Notes: generated by a model from the sequence alone, not told the origin. A DNA stretch of 64,000 bases from Gonapodya sp. JEL0774 (GCA_027604505.1 JADIIX010000121.1:1-64000), one strand, 5' to 3'; positions 23,855 to 36,200 are shown, numbered from the stretch's first letter. Numbers and translations: made by a program.

Positions 23855-25831
23855 CTATCCTCTCCTTTTTGTTAATTCGTCGTCACGACCAATAACCATA
23901 CCGTAATGTTCTTCCATGTAGTCGATTATTGCAGGCATCGTAGTAAGAGCATTGAAAGTACGGCGTTCTGTGGGATCCAGTTTGATCCAAGTTGTCACAG
24001 AGGCTGGATGAACTCTGCGCACAGAGACTCTCCTGCCACCTTCGCTGCTCACCTTGTCGTGTCATCACACCTTCCATCATCCAAGCTACTTGCTGTGCCG
24101 CCACCCTGGGGACCATACCCCACTTCATCACGTTCCCAATAAACATGTCAACGGCCTCTGGTGGCGTTGTCTTGAAGTTCCTGTCGTCAAACATCGCAGG
24201 ATTCGCGAGCAGCCCTCGAGCTGACATGGCACCCAAACATCCCGTAGCACGGGCGACCGCTCGGGCTGCAAAGAGGGAGTTTATAGATCCGTTGGCGACG
24301 CACGGAATTGAAAGGCACGAGGTAACCTAGAAGGTGCGTTTGTGCGTACGATACTCGTGATTGATGCTTCACTGACCTAGACCAAACCTCCTTCGCCTTC
24401 AATGCACCTACCACTCCAACTCCTTCCATGTTCGGATCTTCCGTGTTCCTTTGCCTCCTCGTTCTTCCGTGCACCGTAACCCATTCCACCCCGACATGCT
24501 CTGCTCTTCGCGCCAACTCGACTGTTTGGCGGATGTCGGGATGAAGGCGGATTTTGATCGAAATGGGAGTGGTGGAGGGAATTCGGGATTTAAACTGAAA
24601 GACAAAGATTGCTACGGATCAGCGGGGGAATGGTGAAAGGTACCACGAATATCAGAGCGAAATCGTCCAACGTTCGCAACTGAGCTTTTGTATGACGTGT
24701 CCAAAATAGCATGCAGATCCTTGATAAGTCTCCAAGTCCTACCTTTCCGGATTGAACAACTTGTCATGATGAATGTCCATGGCACAACCGGAAACGCCTC
24801 TCATCAAGCGTCTCTTTGTCCGTGCTCCTCCCAATAGCTTACTGACCTGCCTAACCATATCGCTTACAAGATCCGGCTTCTCCAGCAGCGCGCATCCTAA
24901 TCCGTCTTGGATCGCCCACTTTTGAGGACAGCCGCAGTTTATATCGATACCATCAACGTGGCTGCGAGGGGCGAGTGGACAAGAGAATCAGAATGTCTGT
25001 GTGGACGGTCACAGATGAACAACGGCTTTTAACAGTGGAATGAGGCACTATCTAATGGAGTACATCTGGCTCAGGCACAAGGGCTGCCAACTTGCTCACC
25101 GCGCGATGAACTCCGATGCACCGACCAAATCTTCGGCAGTGTTGGCAGCGAATTGGACGACCAAAGGGCGATCCCCTAATGTGGGCATATTATTAACGAT
25201 GTGAGTCACCACGAGTTGGTTCATTCATTCGTCCTTGCTCGGTAATAGTTTACTCATGAGGTTTCATTTCCCAAAAAGTCCGGATTTTAAGCAAAATTTT
25301 CCTTGTTTAACTTGCAACAACGACCATCAGCCACTAATAGTTCCGTACTCGTGGTAATACCACAATAATACACGTGTTGCTGTTCCTCTGATGATCCGAA
25401 GGGGTCGAGATGAACAAGCAATCCTCCACTTGTTGAGCGTCTCTTTGCAACACTTCATTGGCTCACAACGCACCATCATTCACCTCCAGCTCCACATCTC
25501 TGGCTATTCTTCTCTCTTTGAACACATCTGCCATTATCATAGGTGTATAGCACACATCGGTCCCGAAATGTCTAGCAACCGCCCGAAAGGGTAACTTTGA
25601 GTATCTAACCATGGGTGCTGCGATCCTGAGAAAGTCAGCATTGTCACGGGCGAGATCAAAGAGGTGGCGGATAGAGGGGCGAGACGCAGGGATGGAGAAA
25701 CCGTTTGCGGATTCTGAGGAACTAGTAAAGAGCGTTGGGAGGACAGTTTGACGCCAAGAAGGGGGAACTAGTTCCTGGTCCGCTCCAGCGTCGACGAAAT
25801 AGAGATCGTCTGAATTGGCGGGAGGTATCAT
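23855..25831 (-). CDS. DUS4: tRNA-dihydrouridine synthase, Dus4 type
   Basis: FMN enzyme that reduces uridine to dihydrouridine in the tRNA D-loop (positions 20a and 20b in yeast). Six exons: 25474-25831, 25100-25175, 24847-24961, 24388-24594, 24053-24326, 23855-24003; together 392 residues. Family marks: RIAAPMVRYSKLPFRAVARH at the barrel start, CYTPMIMADVF, RPLVVQFAANTAEDLVGA, the catalytic-cysteine motif INCGCPQKWA, SIKIRLH, HGRTRRQ and IPCVANGSINS with a downstream ARGLLANPAMF. Two oddities: exon 4 is best ended at a GTTTGG donor, and the last intron (24004-24052) is only 49 nt. The intron between exons 3 and 4 is long for this genome (about 250 nt). Start at the ATG at 25831. Confidence 0.87.
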
Positions 25832-26290
25832 CGGGGATAACTTTGACTTGCAAAAAGTCAGTGCAGAAAGCCGGATGACTGACTATACTTATACCAGACC
25901 AATCTCATTTTGGTGAGATCAGATATGTAGTTTGATTTTCAGAATATAATACATGAATTCACGTCTCCTTAGCAATCCAACGCCAGCGCAGGGGCTTCCT
26001 CGGAGTTTTCCTATCGTTGTTTCGACGAATATGTTCTTCTTCCCTCTCTTCCTCCACAGTGGATGCAAATACTTCAATTTTCTAGGTTTTTTTCAATCCT
26101 CGAAATGCTAGGACGATCCCCTGCGCTCCAGGCGGCGGATGATTATGGGGAAGGTGGTGGGGACTCCAGGCTCACGGGCACGAGGGTAACGACCTGTGGG
26201 AGTAAAAAAACAATACGTCAGGTTGTCAACGGTTTGCGTCAAAAAGGAAATGCGATCCTTGGTCGAGTCCTATAAATTACTCTCACGACA
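25832..26290. other. Divergent intergenic region
   Basis: 5' flank of DUS4 (-) and of a small uncertain gene (+). No coding sequence supported; a plus-strand frame at 26063-26275 shows no recognisable domain. Confidence 0.4.
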
Positions 26291-26761
26291 ATGGACAAAG
26301 GAACCGAAACCGCCCCATCCACCACTTCAACTCAATCTACTTGCCTTGCTGCTGATACTGTGTCTTCTCTGCATAACCGCGTGATGGTCGAGGTTCCTCG
26401 CGAATCGCTCCACATCGGGCTCCAACATTTCATCCCCAGGACGACCCCAGTTTGCCCGGCCAGCGCCATCTTTCTTCATCCTGTTTACGGCACCGTTTCT
26501 GTGTTGATCAATAGCGGGTATGGGTAAGTAAAAGGTGCAATTGGGTGGCTTGGTATGAGGTGTCTCCCATGCCGTAGCAGCTCGATGAAACGATTTTGGA
26601 GCTTCTCACCTGGAGACATGACGGTCAATTTGCGCAGATTTGTACGAACGAGTCATTTTGAATTTATTTCGGAGCTGAAGGATATCCGTGGGGAGATTGG
26701 CTGCGGTAGGTTCGGCGTTCTTATGGAGAGGGGTCATGTGACCAGCAGGACCCTCAGCTGA
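26291..26761 (+). CDS. Possible small protein, unknown
   Basis: Unrecognised 138-residue protein from two exons, 26291-26523 and 26578-26761, across a 54-nt intron with a consensus GTAAGT donor and a phase-2 junction that fits. Exon 1 starts at an ATG (MDKGTETAPSTT) and includes LHPVYGTVSVLINSGYG, which looks structured; exon 2 is basic. The intron signals and continuous frame are the only support; there is no recognisable domain. Confidence 0.35.
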
Positions 26762-27375
26762 GGCCACCCAAGTGGCTAACCGAATTTTCTCGAAAATAGG
26801 CATTGTATCCAGTCCCCGCTCAACACAGTATGCACGGTGGTCATTGATTCTTGACTGGTGAACGATTTTGATCTACGACGGGCGTCATGAAACCAAACAG
26901 GTATGATGGCGAGATTGACTGAATTGCGTTAAAAAATGACGACATTTTTTGCAGACAACGAGCCGATGAATGTGCTTATGCAAAGCGGGCACGCGAGAAT
27001 CAACCATACGAGAAAGAGTGTGTTAGAGTTCGGAATGTGAGGGAAGTGTTTTGAAATTTTCAGTACTACAGAATTTCATGATCAAGAGAACACCACTTCT
27101 GCAGTTCATTGATATAACCACTGAAATTCCGCATGTGCCCCGCAAATGTGTTGGTAAAATTTACATTCTGAAAAGAGAGGGTAAGGAAACAGACTGAACT
27201 CTAATTGCCATTTTGGATGGCTTTGATGATGCCCAGAACGATGAAAAGTTCCTGCCAAACCGTGGGCGTAATAATCCCGTTGTCGCGCGCCTACAAGATG
27301 TTCCTCTCAAGCACAATTAAATGACAGTAGACGATATTCCTCGAGCCGTTCCCGATATCCCGCTATGCTTTCGCT
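26762..27375. other. Spacer with a possible very small spliced gene
   Basis: Between the small plus-strand gene and the PKA 3' end. The only candidate in it is described separately at 26887-27054. The rest is AT-rich with no supported feature; the PKA 3' untranslated region should lie at its right end. Confidence 0.4.
26887..27054 (+). CDS. Possible micro-gene with one intron (speculative)
   Basis: A 14-nt first exon (26887-26900) could splice over a 54-nt intron (GTATGA to a strong TTTTTTGCAG) to 26955-27054, giving a 37-residue, highly charged peptide starting MKPNRQRADECAYAKRAREN with two cysteines. A further GTGAGG donor inside exon 2 could extend it. Splice signals are good, but length and composition alone do not prove a gene. 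Confidence 0.2.
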
Positions 27376-29698
27376 TTAAAAGTCCTTGAACTACAAGAAG
27401 TAGGCGCATGGTACGAGTTGATGATACAGGAGGGAAGGGAGGGCAGAGCAAAGGTAAGAATTTTCGATAGATCAATCATAAACGCAACTTCATGAATAAA
27501 CAACCGTGGTGTCTTCGAGGGTTGTAGATACTGCGCGACTGGCTTGTGTTGACACTTCTCGTTCGCAAAGCAACCCACCTTGTCCTTATACGGATCCACT
27601 CCTTGCTTCCCATACTCCTCTCTCTCCTCCGGATACTGGTCGAAATTACTCGTATCTCCTGCATGTTTCACCGCAGGCACGTATACCGGCTTGTATTGCT
27701 TTTGTAACACCATCTCCCACTCTAGATCCGCAAACCACTTGTGGCCCTTGATATCCTTGACTCCCGCTCGCAAATTACCATAGCGCTTAGATAAGTCTCC
27801 TGTCAGCAAGCGCTTGATCAAGTCCTTGGCGTTGGGATCAAAGTGCGCCGGCCACTTCACTTTGCCTGCAAGTATCTTCTCGTACAGCTTGAAATGATCC
27901 TCGTCATAAAACGGTGGATACCCCGCTAACATTTCGAAAATCAGTACGCCAAGAGCATACCAATCCACGGCCTTGCCGTACCCCTTGGCCTGGATGATTT
28001 CAGGTGCGAGATAATCGGGGGTACCACAAAGCGTCCAAGTGACATCGGGTACACGTTTTCCAAAACCGAAATCCGTGATCTTTATGTGACCATCATTTGC
28101 GATGAGAATATTCTGCAAGTGCCGGGGTTGCATGCGTATTGATTTTGAATGATGGAGATTGAAGAAAGGGAAAATCGAAACAATTTGAGCTTCCAAACAA
28201 GCGGCATCGCAAGCGAAACGGCAGTCGTTGTTCTCCATAAGTAACTTTTGAGGACCCTGGTCCATGCTCTTTCCGCCATTGCCACATTCAAAAGAAGGCA
28301 CGCCTTTTGACAAACACTCACCTCAGGTTTAAGATCCCGGTACACAATATCTCTGGCATGAAGGTATTCAAATGCAAGTACCACTTCTGCTGCATAGAGC
28401 TTGGCGACGTGGTTCGGGAAGCGCTGTGCACAGAGACATTTTGGGGTAAGTAGGGTAATACGGTGTCTTTCCCCTCCTCTGCGCTGTCGATATCCAATCC
28501 ATCAGACACACTCACCCCACACCTTCTTAAATGAGAGAATAGCTCCCCGCCGCTAATAAACTCGAGCACAATGTACAGATTCGCCACATCCTGACTTGTC
28601 CCCAACATCCCAACCAGATACGGATGCTGAAGCATTTCTAAAATGCTCCTCTCGTTTACAGTATGCTCGACTTGTTTAAGTTTCACCACCTCGGATTTTT
28701 TGAGCACTTTCATTGCGTAGTAGACGCCTGTGGGTTTATGACGTACGAGGTGAACTCGCCCAAAGGAACCCGTGCCCAAAGTGCGACCAATGTCCAAATC
28801 GGTGAGGCTAAGGTGGGTCGTGGGTCGAGTTGGTTGAGAGAGCATTGTGAATATGTCATCAGGGACAGGAGCGCGATGTAGCCCCTGCGTGCCGTTCGGG
28901 TTCGGTGCCGGAGTGCTGGTAGTGGTGGTGGAAGGAATGACGGATGCCGTGGAAGCCGGCACGGGGATGGTGGACGGGATCAAGGTTGTGGATGCAGGAA
29001 CAGTGGGACGTGCCGTAGATGTTTCAGACGATACTTTCCCTGGAGAGTTTTGTTGGTCAATGGACATTGGTGAGCTGGATACAGGAGTGGTTGGCGAGGC
29101 GGACGAGTTGACGGAAATAGGCAGTTTAGAGTGGGGTTCCTGGGATGGAGCGTGTAGGGCCAGGAAGTTAATGCGCGAGTGTCCGGTAACAGTTAGATTA
29201 AGGGGACACTATCCGGTTTCCAAGACAATTAAGGAATCTTCCTTTACGTTCAAGGTACACCGCCAACAAGCAATGTAGTCCCTCCTGTGATACCCTTACT
29301 ATTCACGGTTGTCTCACTCGCAGACAACCACTCAAATCTGACGTGATCCACTCACTGCATCCACATAATGATATAACATATCACTATGTTTGCTAACTCA
29401 CTTTTGATTCTTTGGTACCTTTGACTGAGACTCCAGAAGGTGACCTGGACAAACTTGACGTCCCCGTCGTGCTGGGCGACTTTTTGATCATATTAGGCTG
29501 TTGCTGCGGTGAAAGGTGCGTCTCATGTCCCGTAGCTGACGGGTGTCCCGTTGTAGACGCAAGAATGTCTGTGGATCCATGGGGCGGCGCTTGGGATGAC
29601 GGGGATTTTGAGAGGGAGGCGGTTGACCCTTGCTTTCCGGACGACGGGTCGGGGGAGCGGGAGCGACCAGAGACAGTGTCCCGAATCTTTTTGATCAT
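27376..29698 (-). CDS. PKA-C: cAMP-dependent protein kinase catalytic subunit
   Basis: AGC Ser/Thr kinase, effector of cAMP signalling. Five exons, all phase 0: 29402-29698, 28516-29139, 28322-28423, 27579-28112, 27376-27390; 523 residues. The first 210 residues are a disordered Ser/Thr/Pro-rich extension. The kinase domain follows (about 214-470): Gly loop [20 protein letters not shown], glutamate helix [19 protein letters not shown] catalytic loop, DFGFGKRV, the activation segment [14 protein letters not shown] with the PDK1-type Thr, and [21 protein letters not shown]. The C-tail has SNFDQYPEE and DPYKDK, then FKDF and stop, the last supplied by a 15-nt terminal exon that completes the FxxF pocket motif. 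DFGFGK replaces the usual DFGFAK. It might be called the AGC member closest to TPK/PKAC; regulatory subunits are not in this window. Confidence 0.92.
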
Positions 29699-30943
29699 TA
29701 GGGAATCCGTCCGTTGATAACAGTGGTTTGGAAGCGAGCCTGCGTGAGAGCTGAGAGATAGATGTTGCGGATGAGACACCATCAGTGAGCCATAACTGCA
29801 TCTGAGTTTGCTCATATCGCAAGCAGTTCTGGTAGTGCGACATTGTTGTGGCGGGTGCATTGGTGCTTCCGAGCGTTTCAGGTTGCTCTGCTGTCATGGT
29901 GTCCCAGCTCGATGACCTCAAAGCTTCAAGAGACAGAAGCGATCTATACAGCTCGCTTAAATTGTTACTCTCAAATATTGTTAGTGGCCATTGCCTCCGT
30001 CCCGCTTCCCTTTCCCCAATTTGCCGCTCCTGTCATCGCCAATCTGCCAACATCTCCCCACCATTTCCATCCTCCCTGGTGTGCCGCCTGCAAGATTCAG
30101 TCCTGCATCGGGTCTCACCTGCAACTACTTGCTCACAATCAATCCGACTTTCCTCGATTCTGTAAGACGTAAGAATAGATGCGTCAATCCGGGACTTCCT
30201 CCTGTGTGACCAAAGTACAGACACTCATCACACATCAACAAACCAATTTGAATTTGATTCCAAGCTCGGAGGATTCCCGATGAAAAGAAATGCATATTAC
30301 GCGAGCTGGCTCAGGATATTATCTCAAAGGTACACGGTATATTTACGTTCATCCACTGTCAGTTTTGCGGAACCGCAAATTAAGGGAATCCCAAATGTAG
30401 TGCAGGTGTCAAAAAGGAGACGGGAAAAAGATAACAGGCTTTCTCGACACAGCGCTGGAGAACCCGGCCGATCCTATCTATACATGTGAATTTAGGAGGA
30501 AGATGGGGAAGTACGACAGCTGCATGCTCTTCATACGATGGTCTCAAAATGCTCCAATTCTTGACTACATACTAAACCGAAAGAGGGTGAGGGCCCGTTA
30601 TAACTGGTACTGAATTCCAAAGATCCCGTTCATGCTTTTACTATTGCAGTTTTGTTACGCTGTTAAGAGAACTCAGCAATTAGAAGCAGAGCATTGCGTA
30701 CACCATTGGTATCAGCATTCCCCATGAACAAGAATGCTATTCGGGCTTTGCATGAGCGGAGCCATGTGGCGGACGGCAACAGTTCTTGCCGTCTTCATAT
30801 TTGAAACCTGTTCCACCTTGCCCATCATTATGAACCTTGTCAGCCACTTTTGCTGGAACTGTAAATCCCGGATATATTAATACATGTAACTTCGGGCAAC
30901 TCCATCGCGTCCTCTCAAGTGCGCATTCTTTGTCAACCGAACG
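29699..30943. other. Long 5' flank of PKA, no gene seen
   Basis: About 1.2 kb between PKA (-) and the coiled-coil gene (+). Several frames of 60-130 residues exist on both strands (for example 29843-30172 plus, 30737-31039 minus), none with a recognisable domain or persuasive splice pattern. I read it as promoter and leader sequence for the two divergent genes. Confidence 0.45.
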
Positions 30944-31545
30944 ATGGACAATCGATCTGGGAGACACGGAGATGATGAGTCGCAAGCGGAACTGGACTGC
31001 CGGGTGCCAGTAATGACAATTTGTCTCAACGAATCGCAAAATAGAGGTAGGTTTAATGACTTTTGCGCTCGTCAGTGGTGGGTCCTCATCATCGCCACCG
31101 TTCCTCTCCAGATCGCTTGCACCAACTTACAATAAACACCTCCTCCTGCCTGTTCGATGGGGACAGTAGGTCCCCCTCCACAGTATGGGACTCCCCTCAC
31201 ACCGATTCTGACCGCGACTCGGACGTCGTTTCCAGGTTGTGCGCACAAATAACGGGGCTTCGAGGAGAGGTTACCACGCTCGCGGAAGCCCTTCGCGCAT
31301 CCCAATCGCGCGTTATTGAGTTGCAGGGATTGGTTATCCACCTGCAGAGGTTAGTTGAAAGAGTTGAAACTGGTAATTCAGCACCTGCCAGAGAGACATT
31401 CTTTCAAGCACCCTCCAACATGGACTCTGTAAACTCTACATTCGAAGTGAAGAAGTCAGCTGACCAGAATGACACGATGAGTCTCGTCGGTGAAGCGGAG
31501 TGGACCAGAATGTGGTCCCATTGGCTGTATGCGAGTGGGACTTAG
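30944..31545 (+). CDS. Small coiled-coil protein
   Basis: 178-residue protein, function unknown. Exons 30944-31046 and 31112-31545; GTAGGT donor and CTCTCCAG acceptor, phase 1. A second in-phase acceptor at 31184 (CCTCCACAG) would remove 24 residues. The N-terminus is polar and Asp/Ser-rich; residues from about 85 form a clear heptad-patterned helix (ITGLRGEVTTLAEALRAS, then VIELQGLVIHLQRLVERVET), predicting a coiled coil and therefore oligomerisation or partner binding. Confidence 0.6.
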
Positions 31546-31711
31546 CGGATGTCTGTAGTTTCTGGACTTGCCATTCCTGATGTAATGGGGTACTTTGTTA
31601 GGCCTTAGATTTTCAAGTATTTTATTTCATCCGTGCATTGATTTGGCACATGCCCGAATGGTGCTGGCCCAAAAGTTCCTCGGGAACTCCGGTGATATCC
31701 TCCCACCCAAA

Positions 31712-32627
31712 ATGCAACTCGCCCATCCTTCGTCGACTTTGTCCGCTGCGCTGGAAATCAATATTACCTCGCGGCTTCCTGCTGCACCCTCATCACGTCG
31801 ACGGTTCGCGTCCTGCACTCGGGGAGAAGTGAACCGTCTTTTCGCACCAACTATTCACTCCGCCCGCCTCCCGCTCGTGCGCTCCTTCTTACGTGCCCTT
31901 TCCGGCCCCTCCCTTGCTCGGCGTGAACCTCTGCCATCGCACATGATTCCCCACTTCACGATCACCCACAATCCTTTGGATAAACCGTTCATTGGCAAAA
32001 CAAAGCTGGCAAAGTTAAGACCCATCCCACCACCCACATGTAAGTGTATTTGCTCCTGGGATGTTCATTTTGTTCCGGCATGTGCACCTCCAATGTTGGG
32101 TTCCCTTGAAAGTATCGGTCCCCACTCACGAAACGTTCCTGGAACGTATTGGTCGAGACACTGCACAATATTCTACGAAATTCGACTCTTGGGAATCATT
32201 CTGGTCGGCAACGTCGGAGCAAATGGAGGGCATGGGAATACCACCAAAGTCGCGGAAGTACATTCTGTCGTGGAAAGATAAATTTAGGTGCGTTATCTCA
32301 CCAGTTAGGAGCACATTGCTATGAAATCACGATGCTTCTGCTCCTGGTAATAGATCTTCACTCCCTCTCCGACCCATTCCACTCAACAAAACCCGCACCT
32401 CCTCCCGTGCCAATATACCTCCAAAACTGCCTCGCCCGGTTCGTCTCGCTGAACACCGTGCAACCGTATCACGAGCGCGAAAGGCCCGAAGAGCAAAGAG
32501 GTTAGCGTTTAGAGCTGCCAGAAGTCAGAAGAAGAAGGAGGCGAAGGCGAAGCAAATCGTAGTGGGAAGAAGAAAGCAGTTGCCGATGATTAAGGGACTT
32601 GAGAAGGTGGTGGTGGTGCGAGGCTGA
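31712..32627 (+). CDS. FYV4: Mitochondrial small ribosomal subunit protein mS41 (IGR domain)
   Basis: Component of the mitochondrial ribosome small subunit. Exons 31712-32039, 32113-32287, 32354-32627; phases fit and give 258 residues. The N-terminus is Arg/Ser/Ala-rich with few acidic residues, as in a mitochondrial presequence. The IGR motif lies on exon 2 (THETFLERIGRDTAQYSTKF) and is followed by GIPPKSRKYILSWKDKFR, the family's second conserved block. The third exon has no internal ATG to mark it but reads as a long Arg/Lys-rich tail to the TGA at 32625, about 90 residues beyond the IGR domain, consistent with rRNA contact. An in-frame ATG at 31658 is an alternative start. Confidence 0.82.
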
Positions 32628-33295
32628 TATTATTGCGCAACCAAATTAGCACATTTCTTGGAATACATGTGAGTTCCTGAATGAGGTCCAGAATCAGAGC
32701 GTGTTGGTGTGCGAGCGCTCCGCTGCGAACCGACATTTTTCTCAACCACGAATATGAATGTAGACTCCTAAAACTTTACGGTATGCTAACATAATTGAGA
32801 AGGCACATTAACTATTATGCTATTATGTATCTGGCGGGCCTCCCTCTCTGGCGTCACCTGGCGTCCAAGTTTCTCTCTCCCCACTCCATAGATTTGGATT
32901 GCTGGTTGCCAACTCAACTGGGCCGGCTGCCGGCTGGATTGTTTCAGATCCTGTCCCGGACTCACAAATACGTGCTGTAACAACCACATTTATACAACCG
33001 TCTTTGCCTTCGTGTTGAAAAGCCTCACAGGTGGTGGTGCGGTAGTTTTTATGTTTGCTGTCGGCTGTGGGCAGGAGAGTGGCAGGAGCAGGTGTGCACT
33101 AATTACATGATATTACGAGCACAGAGTCAAAAATCGACCAGAAGAGGGTTTTGGTTAAACGAAAGCTTGTACGGGTTTTCGGAAAAGGTATCAATCCAAC
33201 AGAATGTGGTCGCAAAATCCACTTTACCCGCGGAGGGTGAGGCCTCAAAGCCGTTCTAGCCACCCTGACTCTTACTCGTAGTTGCACAAGCGAAG
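32628..33295. other. Intergenic spacer
   Basis: 3' flank of mS41 and promoter of the LRR gene. No coding sequence, repeat or RNA gene recognised. Confidence 0.5.
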
Positions 33296-36200
33296 ATGCG
33301 CAGAGCTATTGCGGCTCTAGTGCTTATCGCGCTCTCGATCACAGGCGTCCGGGGTCAAGCGCCTGGAGATTGCCCCTCCATTCTTTCTGCTCTCAGAGCT
33401 GGCAACGTAACTCTAACCCCTGCATCTGCAGCAACGGACTGTTGCAACTTTCTTTATCAAAGCGGACTCGACGCTAACGCGGACGACTATTAGTATGTTG
33501 CCTCCGGCTCCTCTGGGACGGGTTTGTTCCAACCCTTTTCTCCACAAATCACAGCGAGAATTTCGTCGACTGTGCAAACGGGAGAGTTACGCGTGTACAG
33601 TTTATTGGCTACAACATTGGTTCTCTGAGGTAAGTTCCGGGCAGATGGGTCCACCAAAATGAGAAAGTAGAGGCAACAGCCACTCCCTTCCGAGGGTCAA
33701 TTTCGTCTGTGAACCAGAAAAAGAGACATCTAGACACTACACAAATGTTTTCTAAAAATGTTTTTTAATCGGTGGGCGGACTTTCGCTGGCGTGGCTGGA
33801 CATCAGCGATCCCTCTCGTCGTTTGTGCATTCAATACTCCGACTTACCGTTCCATCGAATTGCAGTTATTTTCAGAACCTCACTGCTCTAACCCTCCTGT
33901 TCATACGGAACGCCTCCATCTCGGGCCCACTCCCTACATGGCTCCCCACTTTGAGTAGTCTTGCAAGGCTCGATCTCAATGACAACGCGATGACCGGAAC
34001 AACGGACATTTTGGGGGAGCTGAAGAATTTAACCGCATTGTAAGTAGTGAATACTGTCCAGAAGGTTGTTAGTGGACCAGTGCGACCAGTGCAAAAGGAA
34101 GGATGGCATTTAACGAGAACATTTGATCACGGGATCGGACCAGATAAGGAACCCGATCGTTGTTGGTAGGACGATTTCGCCAGGTGGTTTGGAAGTCGGT
34201 TGATGAAGCTGAAAAGTCAGCGAGAAGTCCACCCGTTCACACTCGTCACTATAATTTGGGCCATTATCATTTATTGGTTACACAAGTTCCTTCCTTAATC
34301 GTTTTCTGGTGTCTCCGCCTTTTCTGGAGAGGGGTTCATTCACATTGCTCCTGGTTATACTGAATTTACTACATCTTACCTGCTAGCTCCATCTCGAACA
34401 ATCAGTTTACAGGCACCCCCACTTGGCTTTCGACAGCAACACAGCTCAAGGAAATGTTAGTCTGTCGGTCTTTTCTGGGACCAGTGTGCGATTTTTACAG
34501 TCATCTTGTTTTCGTGTGTTCGGTCACCACTTGACGGCCGCACAGTTACATCGACACGAACCAGTTTGTGTGTGGCTGAATCCTGGATTGTTATCTTTTA
34601 CGTGTTCAGTATTTAACAACCGTGTTCTCAGACTGGCGCGTTCCCGGATATCTCAAGATTGACACAGCTCACTAATCTTGCAGCTGGTGAGAGTGAAGCA
34701 ATTTATGGCTTGCTCTTGAAATGCGGTGAAGTAGAGATCAATATATCTTTTTGGAATCACATCAGGTGCAAATGGTTTCACGGGCTCTCTTCCCGCCACT
34801 TCCAACTTCCCCGGATTGATTGGATAGTGAGTTTGGAGCGTGTTTGAGACAGTGCGCCACCCATGACAAGGATTTGCTGACGGTTTGCAATTGGCGGAAT
34901 TCATTGTTTCGACTTTGTGGCGGTAAAGCTCAATGTACTCGAACAGATTCTCGGGTGAGTGATTCAGCTGGTGCCGTTCCCAGCCTGAACCTCATCCTCA
35001 GATCTGCTTAAGGCACGATTCCAAGCATCTCAACTAACACTCTTCTCATCAGCGTAAGGATCTATGTCCTAGATGTTGAAATCGACCGTCTTGTAGTACG
35101 TGTTATTCTGTGTTGATTCCGGCGTCCGATTCCTCTTTCCCGGAAACAGCTCAATTTGAACAACAATTCCCTTACGGGATCGCTGCCGGACCCAAGAAAT
35201 TGCCCTAAGTTGACGTACTAGTGAGATCATTTCTTGATTGACATTACCTTGTCTTCTTCATCATTCGAACCAAAACCATTGGCAATTTCAGCGGTGCCAT
35301 GTACAACCCAGGAATCACTGGTAGTATTCCCTCCGGCCTCTTCACGCTTCAAAATTTGAGAACTATCGCATTGTCACGGGACTCCCTCAATGGCACCGTA
35401 CCATCGGGTTTGAGTAGTATGACAAATCTGGTTACACTAAGATTGGATCGGAATACTGGTTTGACTGGTACAATGTGCGTTATAAAGTCGGGGAAGAGGT
35501 TTGCAGTCAGCCATTGGAACGCGTTTCGCAAATAATGGCGCAACTTTTGCGAGAAACCGCACTCTTTCACAAACTATTTCCCTCGGTTCCTTCTTTTGCT
35601 ATTTGCACTCCACCCACTGATCGAGTTTGGTTTTTTTTTTCTTTACGAAGACCCGATTTATCGAAATTGACCCTTCTGGACTATCTGTGAGGCAATAATT
35701 TCTTACAAGCTAAAAGCCAAGGCTGAACGTCTGATTTTCACTCCATCAGGGATCTCTCATTCACGGGCCTGAGCGGACCCATACGACTTGCATCGTGAGT
35801 AAATTACAAATCTATCTGAATTCACATTCCCACAACTCACTTAAGTTCAATGTCGCAGAACCAACGTCACTGGTAGCTTTTGCGATCTCTCGAGCACCAG
35901 TCTTTGTTTGCCCGGCGGTACTATCACAGCTATCCCGAATCGTTGTGCGGTCAATGGAGGCAATAACCTTGCTGCCTGCGCAGCAAGTAGCACCACCTCA
36001 ACCACTAAGTCTGCAAGCAGCACAACTTCAGCATCCGTGACTGGGACGAGCGCCGCATCTAGAACAACGACCAGTGCAACAGTGGCGCCGGGCGCCGGGC
36101 AAGGCGATCAGAATAACAGTAATGGTGGAGGTAGCTCAACTGGTGCAATTGTTGGTGGTGTTGTAGGTACGTTTTTCATTGACATAATGGCGTGTTCGAG

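Noticed and set aside
29843-30224. Several frames of 60-110 residues upstream of PKA
   Set aside because: Overlapping, different frames of similar quality, no domain; better explained as leader and promoter.
30737-31039. 100-residue minus-strand frame ending in a Gly/Cys/His-rich stretch
   Set aside because: Overlaps exon 1 of the coiled-coil gene in antisense; no splice signals or known domain.
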